Position numbers and translations under genes: made by a program. Positions 38,728 through 45,537 of a stretch of DNA of 49,971 nt are shown in pieces (within the stretch, counting starts at the first letter, position 1; each line of letters begins with the position of its first letter). The notes beneath the pieces were generated by a model, which worked only from the letters and a program-made list of their open reading frames with translations, did not search any database and was not told where the DNA came from. The stretch spans positions 1-49,971 of the IMG/VR virus record IMGVR_UViG_3300021091_000118. One strand, written 5' to 3'. This DNA is from a virus.

Positions 38728-38739
38728 TACTATAAATTT
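38728..38739 (-). promoter_or_regulatory. Candidate promoter element (variant)
   Basis: Minus-strand AAATTTATAGTA, 30 bases before the ATG at 38698. It is a looser match to the ATATTTAGTA element, with two extra bases inside. Confidence 0.22.
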
Positions 38740-38756
38740 AATTATCAATAAGATAA

Positions 38757-40190
38757 CTAAAAAGAAGTAATCAGATTTAGAATTTCATTTCGAACTTCAT
38801 TTATAATTTTTGAGATCAATCCCGCTGTTTCTTTTACTTGAAACGCTTGCGTACCGCCTGTTTTTCTAGAAAATTGAAGATAATTTGTATCAACAAAAAA
38901 TAAAGGCTTTAAAAAATTAAATGTATTTGCAACATATGATCCTCCTGCAAAACTAAGTCTGATTTGCCCAGCCATCGCAGATGCTGTGCCGCTTGTGCCA
39001 CGAAAGTTAAAAGATTTATAAAGATCGGTCGGAATATTCGAATTTGAATTAAAATATTGTCCTGAATGGTTTGGCACAAATGAAAAGCCTAACGAATTAT
39101 AAACTTGTTCAATAGATGAAACAGGCGTATAACCTACCAATGAAAGAGTTGTCTGATTTTCTGCGTTTTTTGTAATTAAAATTGTATTATCTGGTGAATA
39201 AATTGAATCATTTAATCTTTGTCTTGAAAAATATACATTTCGTGCAGAGTCAAAATTAATATTTTGATATTCATTAATATATTGTGTTGTGAAATTTGTA
39301 AGATTTTTTGAGTTATCGATTTGTAAAGAATTTGAATTATTAATTTTTGTTATAATATTATTTTGAGTAATAACATTGCCTATTACTTCAAGCCATTCTG
39401 TGCCATTATATACGTATAGTAAATCATTATCGATCGGATTTGTATTGTCTAATATTTTCCAAAACAAACCTTCAAAAGGTGTTAGATACGTATCCCGTTC
39501 AGCCAAAGTACCAACAACTAATGATTTATTACTAGACATATTATTAACATTTACAATATTAGGAGGCAATAATGACGGATCAATCTTCATAGTTTGCTGA
39601 TTAATTCCTGGAACAGTGCCTGTTGAACCTTCAACTCCAAAATTTAAATCACTAAATCTTAATAAATTATTACTATCATTTAAATCTGTTGAATTCTTTT
39701 GTGAAAAAGCAAGATCAAATCGATCCTGTGTCCACCATAAGTGAGGTAAACCTGGATCATTTGCTACTTCATTAATATCGTCGGTGTATAATGTTAAAAT
39801 TTTATTATTCGGATTATATCTAATAGAATTATTTACACCTATTTCATTAATTTGTCTGATATAATTTAAATCATTATTCTGATTCATTGATGTAACAGTA
39901 TTTGATAAATTTTTTAATTCTTCAGCGATATTCAATATTACAAATTTATCGACAAAATCTCTAATAAAAAAATCGCCCTCTAATAATGAAATATGACCTC
40001 TTGTCTGTAACGCATCATATATTGGGTTTGTTAAATCTAAATCTGCCTGTGAAATGTTAGGAATTCTAACTGATACTCCTACATCTGTATCAATTAAACC
40101 GACCCATAATTCGTTCCATCGAATTATCTCTCCACCGACATTTTTTCCTAATGAATGAACCTTATTACCATCTGGTATTACATTACTCAT
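38757..40190 (-). CDS. Tail-fibre protein, paralogue of the 565-aa fibre
   Basis: The 477-residue product begins 'MSNVIPDGNKVHSLGK' with anchor motif 'IIRWNELWVGLIDTDVGV'. It follows the same order as its paralogue: a helical 'NIAEELKNL' segment, the shared 'LTLYTDDINEVANDPGLPHL' block, 'KIDPSLLPPNIV' and 'AERDTYLTPFEGLFWKILD', then 'LYVYNGTEWLEV'. The C-terminal part differs and ends in a short helix ('KIINEVRNEILNLITSF'), so the receptor-facing end has diverged or been exchanged. The start at 40190 lies inside the end region of an overlapping frame but follows the upstream gene by 25 bases. A coding role is well supported by the paralogy. Confidence 0.8.
   Translation of the reverse strand: MSNVIPDGNKVHSLGKNVGGEIIRWNELWVGLIDTDVGVSVRIPNISQADLDLTNPIYDALQTRGHISLLEGDFFIRDFVDKFVILNIAEELKNLSNTVTSMNQNNDLNYIRQINEIGVNNSIRYNPNNKILTLYTDDINEVANDPGLPHLWWTQDRFDLAFSQKNSTDLNDSNNLLRFSDLNFGVEGSTGTVPGINQQTMKIDPSLLPPNIVNVNNMSSNKSLVVGTLAERDTYLTPFEGLFWKILDNTNPIDNDLLYVYNGTEWLEVIGNVITQNNIITKINNSNSLQIDNSKNLTNFTTQYINEYQNINFDSARNVYFSRQRLNDSIYSPDNTILITKNAENQTTLSLVGYTPVSSIEQVYNSLGFSFVPNHSGQYFNSNSNIPTDLYKSFNFRGTSGTASAMAGQIRLSFAGGSYVANTFNFLKPLFFVDTNYLQFSRKTGGTQAFQVKETAGLISKIINEVRNEILNLITSF
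39727..39796. repeat. 70-bp near-identical direct repeat, copy 2
   Basis: Partner of 38226-38295, 1501 bases away, with 67 of 70 positions identical. Confidence 0.9.
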
Positions 40191-40215
40191 TTATTTTATT
40201 CTTCTTTCTTGTATT

Positions 40216-40680
40216 CTAATATACATCATCCGGAAATATTCCCTTGAAAACAATATCAAATGTATTATAATTAATATCCCAATGTCTATCTGGGTATAAA
40301 AATTTGCCACTTTTAAATACAATATCTTTTCGAGAATTGTTAAAAAAGAGATGAGATTCATTAAAATTAATATCAATATTATAAGGCATCAGTTGTTCAC
40401 TTGGGATTGTATTTAATTCAACAAAAAAAGGTCCAGTATTAACAGCATGATTAATTAATTCAGGATAAATAACATCATTATTTGATTGTTTAAACAAACC
40501 ATAATGAAAACCATCTTCCACTCTACCTAAACGTGTATTTAAATTATCGACATTATCTTGTAAATCTGCAACTTGATCACAACAATCAACACCTGTATTT
40601 CCGCTTGTTGTTGCATATCTAGGTTGTAATCTAACTAATGGATAATTTCTAGCATATCTATTTAAATCGACAACTGGCAT
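40216..40680 (-). CDS. Small coiled-coil protein at start of fibre block (154 aa)
   Basis: The product has a short coiled coil (residues about 33-57, 'CDQVADLQDNVDNLNTRLGRV') followed by a beta-rich domain ('TGPFFVELNTIPSEQLMP', 'NIDINFNESHLFF', 'FLYPDRHWDINYNTFDIVF'). A cysteine pair (C33-C34) sits at the start of the coiled coil. It is the first gene of the fibre block in the reading direction. Such a protein could be a fibre adaptor, hinge or trimerising connector. I do not recognise a family. Confidence 0.65.
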   Translation of the reverse strand: MPVVDLNRYARNYPLVRLQPRYATTSGNTGVDCCDQVADLQDNVDNLNTRLGRVEDGFHYGLFKQSNNDVIYPELINHAVNTGPFFVELNTIPSEQLMPYNIDINFNESHLFFNNSRKDIVFKSGKFLYPDRHWDINYNTFDIVFKGIFPDDVY

Positions 40681-40726
40681 AATTAATTTCTTTCATTTTA
40701 AATTAATTATTTCACTTAAATAAAAA

Positions 40727-42178
40727 TTACAATAAGTTAGCTGCTAAACTTGCCAAATCTGAACGATAACCTCTATCTAAATGAATATGACCGTGTAATG
40801 AAGTATCTTTCATTTTTTCAATGACAATAGTTAAACCATTACTGAATTTATCAACGTATGGTAAATCAACCTGATCAGTGTCACCTAACAAAACGATTTT
40901 ACTATTTTGTCCTGTTCTAGTAATGATAGTTTTTAATTCATGAATTGTAGCATTTTGTGATTCATCAACAATAATAATTGCATCATTGAAAGAACGACCA
41001 CGAATATAACTTAATGGTGCTACATCAATTACTCCGTTATCCATTAATGTTTCAAAGTAAGTTAATGAACCAAATTTATTTCGAAAGTTATCAACGATTG
41101 GAGATAACCATGGAGCCATTTTTTCATTAATATCTCCGGGTAAGAAACCAATATCTTTACCAACAGGTTGAATAGGACGTGTAAAGATAATACGCTTATA
41201 TTTCTTTTTTTCGATTAAGTGTAAAGCAGCCATTAATGTAATATATGTTTTACCAGAACCTGGCATACCTGTCATAGTAACAAGAGGTAATTCAGGATTT
41301 GATAACATCCATAGCGCGTGTAATTGTTCTTTGTTTTTACCTTCGACACTTGTTAAGTTGATTAAATTTTCACGTGTAGGTAAAAGATGTAATTGATTTT
41401 TAAAATAGAAAGTTAAAGCAGATGAACCCCCGAAGCTCTTGGCGACAACGAGCTGATTATCATGTAGTTTAATACTAGAATCGATTTCGGTTAAATCTGA
41501 GATGCTCCCGTTTTTATATAATTGAGATAGTGATTCATCTGAAATGGATACTTCGCTTTGACCGTTATAGAGTAAGTCGGATTCTTTAGTGATGAATTCG
41601 TAATCAGCATAATAGTCGTTGGCTCTTAAACCTAGGGCGTCGCATTTAACTCTGAGATTAATATCTTTTGTGATTAAAATTACTTCAAAGTCATCTCCGA
41701 AATTTTTATCGATGTTTGCTAGGGCGTGTACAATTAAATTATCGTTGGTGTTAGGTAGGACGATATCTTTGATTTCGTTATCGATTTGTGTTAGCCAGAC
41801 TTTTATAAAAATGTCTTTGTCTTCAATGTAAACACCTTCGTTTAGTCCGTCGTTTTCTCTGAGTGAGTCAAGAAAGCGATTGTGTTGTCGGGCTGCGTCG
41901 CCTAATAAACCTGATTTGTCTTTAAATTTATCTAATTCTTCCAACACGACAAATGGAATAAACAGATTATTGCCTTTGAGTTTGAACATGCTGTCTTTGT
42001 CATATAGTAAGACTGACGTGTCTAATACAAAAATTTTTCGAGCGTGTTCTTTTTCTTCTTCGATTTCATCTTCGACATCGATTGCAGATTGCAGAAGATG
42101 AGATGACTCAGGAATATCTTTCTCTAACATACTCATTTTTTGATTAATAAAATGTTTGTTTTCCTTTTGCTGCGACAT
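40727..42178 (-). CDS. phoH: PIN-PhoH protein (PhoH2-type)
   Basis: The 483-residue product has an N-terminal PIN-type ribonuclease domain and a C-terminal PhoH ATPase. PIN features are 'FVLDTSVLL' (D53), an acidic 'LEELDKFK', 'NTNDNLIVHAL' (D146) and 'LITKDINLRVKCDALG' (D172). The ATPase has Walker A 'GMPGSGKT' (304-311), Walker B 'IIIVDESQ' (401-408) and 'LLGDTDQVDLP' (sensor region, about 430-440). Homologues have RNA helicase and RNase activity. The genes are common in marine phages and often tied to stress or phosphate limitation, though their role in infection is not settled. The PIN part seems richer in G+C than the surroundings. It is transcribed divergently from the next gene. Confidence 0.9.
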   Translation of the reverse strand: MSQQKENKHFINQKMSMLEKDIPESSHLLQSAIDVEDEIEEEKEHARKIFVLDTSVLLYDKDSMFKLKGNNLFIPFVVLEELDKFKDKSGLLGDAARQHNRFLDSLRENDGLNEGVYIEDKDIFIKVWLTQIDNEIKDIVLPNTNDNLIVHALANIDKNFGDDFEVILITKDINLRVKCDALGLRANDYYADYEFITKESDLLYNGQSEVSISDESLSQLYKNGSISDLTEIDSSIKLHDNQLVVAKSFGGSSALTFYFKNQLHLLPTRENLINLTSVEGKNKEQLHALWMLSNPELPLVTMTGMPGSGKTYITLMAALHLIEKKKYKRIIFTRPIQPVGKDIGFLPGDINEKMAPWLSPIVDNFRNKFGSLTYFETLMDNGVIDVAPLSYIRGRSFNDAIIIVDESQNATIHELKTIITRTGQNSKIVLLGDTDQVDLPYVDKFSNGLTIVIEKMKDTSLHGHIHLDRGYRSDLASLAANLL

Positions 42179-42263
42179 TTTGTAAAATTAGCCTTTTCTT
42201 GATACCATTTAATTTATGGTAACTAAATTTTAAATAGGAAATTTAGAAAGGTAAAATTTAAAA
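42179..42263. promoter_or_regulatory. Divergent intergenic region between phoH and the sigma-4-like gene
   Basis: This 85-base gap must hold both start regions. On the plus strand AGAAAGG precedes the ATG at 42264. AAATTTAG-type elements occur on both strands (plus 42239-42246, minus 42221-42230), looser versions of the element seen before the fibre genes. No operator or hairpin is evident. Confidence 0.4.
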
Positions 42264-42530
42264 ATGTCCAATAAATCACAACTCGCAGAAAAAACATGTT
42301 TTTATTATCATCAAAAGCTGAATAAGTGTTGTCAAAAAAAAGAATGTCGTTATTTTCAAAATAATATTCCAGAATCTCAAAATTGTATTATTAATAAATC
42401 AAATGAAAAAGAACATACCCTTGAAGAAATAGGAAATATTTTCGAAATTTCCCGAATGAGAATATGTCAATTAGAAAAACAAATTATTTTAAAAATTAAA
42501 GAAACTGTTACAAATCAATTTTTCTCTTAA
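42264..42530 (+). CDS. Small cysteine-cluster protein with sigma-70 region-4-like HTH
   Basis: The 88-residue product is one of only three genes on the plus strand. The N-terminus has a probable metal site: C12, H16, C22, C23, C28 and C41 in 'CFYYHQKLNKCCQKKECRYF' and 'NC'. The C-terminus (about 50-80) is a clear sigma-region-4-like helix-turn-helix, 'HTLEEIGNIFEISRMRICQLEK', matching the T.(E/Q)EIG..(F/L).(V/I)SR.RI.Q(I/L)E pattern that reads the -35 element. There is no region 2, so it is not a full sigma factor. It may be a DNA-binding regulator or partner of the gp55-like sigma factor (inference). Expression opposite to almost all neighbours suggests a separate, perhaps early, promoter. 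Confidence 0.75.
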   Translation: MSNKSQLAEKTCFYYHQKLNKCCQKKECRYFQNNIPESQNCIINKSNEKEHTLEEIGNIFEISRMRICQLEKQIILKIKETVTNQFFS

Positions 42531-42538
42531 ATTAAGAG
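42524..42538. other. Perfect 15-base palindrome spanning two convergent stop codons
   Basis: CTCTTAAATTAAGAG is a perfect inverted repeat around 42531. It contains the TAA stop of the plus-strand gene (42528-42530) and, on the other strand, the TAA stop of the minus-strand gene (42532-42534). No uridine tract follows on either strand, so it is at best a weak bidirectional terminator. Confidence 0.5.
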
Positions 42539-42777
42539 CCTGATGAATCGTCTGATGAAGAAGGACGATATGCATCTGACCATGTTACAGTTGTCTTAAC
42601 TGCGTCTGAAACCTTTGTTCTTAATAATCTTAAATCTTTTCGTACTCTAACACCTGCTGCTGCATTACCTGACGCGCATTTTAGTAAATCTGCATGTAAT
42701 GATTCAAGCAGAATTTGTAATTGTCTATAAGTGTCTTCACATTGTGATACTAGTTCTTGTCTAACTTCTTTTGCCAT
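42532..42777 (-). CDS. Histone H1/Hc1-like small DNA-binding protein
   Basis: The 81-residue product matches the helical core of bacterial histone-H1-like proteins: a helical N-terminus ('YRQLQILLESLHADLLKCASG') followed by 'NAAAGVRVRKDLRLLRTKV'. The N-A-A-A-G-x-R-x-R-K-x-L motif is the family signature. Family proteins bind and compact DNA or act as general nucleoid regulators. Unlike chlamydial Hc1, the C-terminal tail is short and acidic/Ser-rich ('SSSDDSSGS'), not Lys-rich. It is convergent with the sigma-4-like gene, the stops being one base apart. It might coat phage DNA or modulate host nucleoid structure (inference). G+C is higher than in its neighbours. Confidence 0.65.
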   Translation of the reverse strand: MAKEVRQELVSQCEDTYRQLQILLESLHADLLKCASGNAAAGVRVRKDLRLLRTKVSDAVKTTVTWSDAYRPSSSDDSSGS

Positions 42778-42794
42778 TTTTAAAGCTCTTTCTA

Positions 42795-43070
42795 TTATAC
42801 TATAATTTTTTTTGTTGTATTGTCTACAATTTCTTTTGTAGCGTCTGTGTCATTATTTTTATTACTTTTTAAACTTTGTAAACTATTAATTTTGTTTTTT
42901 GTTAAAATAATGACACTTTTCGAAAAGTCAGTGTCTTCAGAGTTTAGTGCAAGACCTTGAATTATTCGTGCAATACACTGTTCTGTAACGCCATAACTTA
43001 AAATATCTTGAACAATTTTTCTAGAACGTTCAATTGAGTTTAAAGTTTCTTCTACACTTTTTTCTTTCAT
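42795..43070 (-). CDS. Small unknown helical protein (91 aa)
   Basis: The product is soluble and helical by eye: 'VEETLNSIERSRKIVQDIL' and 'CIARIIQGLALNSEDTDFSK', then a charged C-terminal tail rich in Asp/Thr/Lys. I recognise no family. Its ATG overlaps the TGA stop of the upstream gene as ATGA (43067-43070), a classic coupled start. It belongs to a run of small genes between phoH and the helicase that probably act in DNA or RNA metabolism. Confidence 0.7.
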   Translation of the reverse strand: MKEKSVEETLNSIERSRKIVQDILSYGVTEQCIARIIQGLALNSEDTDFSKSVIILTKNKINSLQSLKSNKNNDTDATKEIVDNTTKKIIV

Positions 43071-43555
43071 TTTAAATCCCTTTGATATGAATCTTGTCGA
43101 ACTGTAAATTTACCATCTTCAAAAATTAAAAATTTACAAACAATATTGTCGCCTATCACTTTTTTATTTAACATAATCGTGTCTGATGCTTTTTTACTAT
43201 ACAGATATGCTGCTTTTTCAAAATCAGAAATATCTGCATTATTTTTACTCAAGACATCAATCAGTTCAGATGTTAATGAAAATTTTAAATCGTCTAATGT
43301 CGTGACTAAATCAACGTAATCATCACTTTTCTTTAACAATTCTGATTTACAAATATCATATACTCTATGCACACAATCACAATTATTACATTTTACATAT
43401 TTTTCAATAACACTTCCCACAGCAAAATCGTCTGTTTCGTTTTTCTCGTCTTTAAACAAAGTAAAAACAGGAAATTTATGAAAAACAGGTCGATTATGAT
43501 TTTTATATTGAGGTAAAATACATTGACACTCAACTAAATGTGTAAGATATTTCAT
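43067..43555 (-). CDS. Conserved-type protein with Cys-rich metal site (162 aa)
   Basis: The product begins 'MKYLTHLVECQCILPQYKN' and continues with 'VFHKFPVFTLF' and 'YVKCNNCDCVHRVYDICKSEL'. C55, C58, C60 and C68 (approximate numbering) with nearby His could bind zinc, together with C10 and C12. I associate this pattern with a small conserved protein of marine T4-like phages whose function is unknown to me; I am giving that from memory, not a search. The C-terminal half is helical, then beta ('NIVCKFLIFEDGKFTVRQD'). It overlaps the next gene by four bases. Confidence 0.7.
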   Translation of the reverse strand: MKYLTHLVECQCILPQYKNHNRPVFHKFPVFTLFKDEKNETDDFAVGSVIEKYVKCNNCDCVHRVYDICKSELLKKSDDYVDLVTTLDDLKFSLTSELIDVLSKNNADISDFEKAAYLYSKKASDTIMLNKKVIGDNIVCKFLIFEDGKFTVRQDSYQRDLK

Positions 43556-43582
43556 CTTTAAAATTATTCCTTAAACTAAAAT

Positions 43583-43978
43583 TTATTTTTTATCAATATC
43601 ATGTTTTTTAATTTCTGTAGCAACTGTTTTCAGGACATTATCTACAACAAGTTGCTTCGATACAAGCAATTCCTCAGTAATTATTCTATTTAAATCGTTA
43701 ACAAACTCTGTTGATAAATTGTACTTTTTAACCATATCTGTTTTAACTTTGCTTAGAATTTTATCATGAATAACATCAAATAATGAATACACTGTTTTTC
43801 CTAGTAATGTTGAATTACCTAATTTTTGACTTAATTGATCTCTTAATGTCGTTAATTGTTCTAATAACATATCTTTTCCTTCTTCTTCAATTTCATTTAG
43901 TGTTTTATTAACATCGTTTTTAACAGTTGCTAATACATTTTTAACAACACTTACTGTTGTGCTGCTTCTCTTTGCCAT
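43583..43978 (-). CDS. Small helical unknown protein (131 aa)
   Basis: I take the ATG at 43978 ('MAKRSSTTVSVVKNVLATV'); an extension to 44053 would add a hydrophobic lead made from the overlapping upstream gene and is less likely. The product is almost wholly helical with a basic start and coiled-coil-like heptads ('EEEGKDMLLEQLTTLRDQLSQ'). No family is recognised. It overlaps the 3' end of the GroEL-apical-like gene by 38 bases in another frame, so translation of the two is probably linked. Confidence 0.65.
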   Translation of the reverse strand: MAKRSSTTVSVVKNVLATVKNDVNKTLNEIEEEGKDMLLEQLTTLRDQLSQKLGNSTLLGKTVYSLFDVIHDKILSKVKTDMVKKYNLSTEFVNDLNRIITEELLVSKQLVVDNVLKTVATEIKKHDIDKK

Positions 43979-45209
43979 AATTATTTTCACTTTCTTTATT
44001 ATCTTTAAAACAGATAATAGTGTTAATTTGTATAAGTTTATTATAAAATTCATTTGCGAATTTTTCCGTTACATCTAGTAATTGTGCAGGAAATATTTCA
44101 TTGTTTTTTTCTATAATTCCGTACTTAGATAAGGAATTATAAATAAAAAGTGAAGTTTTTACATCATTTAATATATTTTTTTTATTTTTAGGTATTAAAA
44201 TATCAACTTTTTTACTCTTTATTCTTTTTTTTCTAAACTTTAAATACTCTTTAAATTCTTCTTTTTCAATTAATAATGTGTTTATTTCATTCATCAAATC
44301 TTCCCGATTATGACAAAACTCAATTGACGATGAAGTTAAAACAATATTTTGCAATAATTTTAATTTATTTTTAATCTGTATAATCGTTGGATTTCCATCT
44401 TCTATTTTTACACTGTCGACACCTAAACAACGACATAAATCGTCAAATTTAGAAGGATCTTCATTTGTAAAAGGACACTCGTATATTAGAACAGGACATT
44501 TAGTATATAAAATATTTCTTTTAATATTTTGTACACAAGGTATATTGGTGCCTCTACATAATACAACAATCATTTTATTCTGATTTTGTTGACTTTCAAT
44601 ATATGCATATTGTAAATCAGTATCTCTTTCTAAAAATCCATCAATTGCAACAAAAATAATATCTCGATGACTTTTTAAATTGTCAGAAAATAGAATATTA
44701 TTTAACTCTTCGTGACAAAATATCTTTTCAAATCTTGTAAAATTTTCTTTCTTAATTTGAATTTTATTATTTGCAGTAAAATCTAAATTAATTAAAACAT
44801 CAGGACCTACAACTGAAAATATCGTTAAAATTAAATCAATATTCTCTTTATCAACATAATTTAACAATATTTGATATAAATCTTGTTTTTGCGCTTTTCT
44901 TCTTTTATATAAAAATTTTTTATCTGTTCTTTCTTTCAAAAATAAATCACATAAATTTTGTAATAATAACTCAGAACTATTCGGAAATATCTTTTCAGAT
45001 TCTATTAACCAATCAATAAATAAAGAATGATACGGTGTTTTATTTAAATTTTCAGCGCTTTTTAGTAAATATTTATATAAAAAATTATTGTTTTTTGAAT
45101 AAACATTACCAATAGAATCAATGATTCTATATTTCCCAAGATTAAAATCTTTAATAAATTTTTGAATTCTTAATAATTCTTTTAATAAAGTATTATTGAT
45201 CTTTGTCAT
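43941..45209 (-). CDS. GroEL apical-domain-like phage protein
   Basis: I start at the ATG at 45209 (GGGAAGAAGAAA upstream), giving 422 residues; a longer reading would use a TTG at 45278. The central part (about 150-310) resembles the GroEL apical domain: 'INLDFTANNKIQIKKENF', a 'F(L/I)ERDTDLQ' analogue of the helical turn, 'KMIVVLCRGTNIPCVQNI' corresponding to P(L/I)(L/V)I(I/V)AE.V.G.AL, 'CPVLIYECPF' for VKAPGFG, and 'FDDLCRCLGVDSV' for L.DIA.LTGG. ATP-site motifs of the equatorial domain (GDGTTT, DGT) are not visible. It may be a substrate-binding protein derived from a chaperonin, or an ancient look-alike. The N-terminal 130 and C-terminal 100 residues are helical and unrecognised. Confidence 0.55.
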   Translation of the reverse strand: MTKINNTLLKELLRIQKFIKDFNLGKYRIIDSIGNVYSKNNNFLYKYLLKSAENLNKTPYHSLFIDWLIESEKIFPNSSELLLQNLCDLFLKERTDKKFLYKRRKAQKQDLYQILLNYVDKENIDLILTIFSVVGPDVLINLDFTANNKIQIKKENFTRFEKIFCHEELNNILFSDNLKSHRDIIFVAIDGFLERDTDLQYAYIESQQNQNKMIVVLCRGTNIPCVQNIKRNILYTKCPVLIYECPFTNEDPSKFDDLCRCLGVDSVKIEDGNPTIIQIKNKLKLLQNIVLTSSSIEFCHNREDLMNEINTLLIEKEEFKEYLKFRKKRIKSKKVDILIPKNKKNILNDVKTSLFIYNSLSKYGIIEKNNEIFPAQLLDVTEKFANEFYNKLIQINTIICFKDNKESENNYGKEKQHNSKCC

Positions 45210-45465
45210 TTTCTTCTTCCCGTTTCCAGTCTTTTGAAAATTCTTTTTTACGTTTTTCAGATAATTTAAAATTTTCAAATAATGATACTACAGAATTTTC
45301 ACGTCTAGCATCAAAAATATTTTTTTGTTCAAAATATACTTCAGCAGTATGACTTAATATTGCAATAACAAAAAGCAAATAAGCGTAGTTATACGCTATT
45401 TCAGAAAAACCAAATAAAATAATTGATGACAATATACAAACCGATTGAAATTGTAAAAAATACAT
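45193..45465 (-). CDS. Small two-helix membrane protein
   Basis: The 90-residue product has two hydrophobic segments in residues about 5-50 ('CILSSIILFGFSEIAYNYAYLL' to 'FVIAILSHTAEV'), then a charged, basic-acidic cytoplasmic tail ('EKRKKEFSKDWKREEENDKD'). It overlaps the GroEL-apical-like gene by 17 bases. Two close hydrophobic segments and a charged tail would fit a holin- or membrane-remodelling-type protein. However, nothing specific marks it as a holin and no lysin lies beside it, so the role is left open. Confidence 0.6.
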   Translation of the reverse strand: MYFLQFQSVCILSSIILFGFSEIAYNYAYLLFVIAILSHTAEVYFEQKNIFDARRENSVVSLFENFKLSEKRKKEFSKDWKREEENDKDQ

Positions 45466-45537
45466 AATTTTAAAATACTCTTTTTAAAAATATTATATTA
45501 AAATAAAAGAAATTGTGTATTATATTTTCTATTTTAT

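Noticed and set aside
40191-40376. Minus-strand short frame between the fibre paralogue and the coiled-coil gene
   Set aside because: It overlaps the coiled-coil gene in another frame and codes for a low-complexity Ile/Leu-rich peptide.
45193-45465. Two-helix membrane protein as a holin
   Set aside because: No lysin or spanin gene is adjacent and the pattern is not specific, so holin was not assigned.
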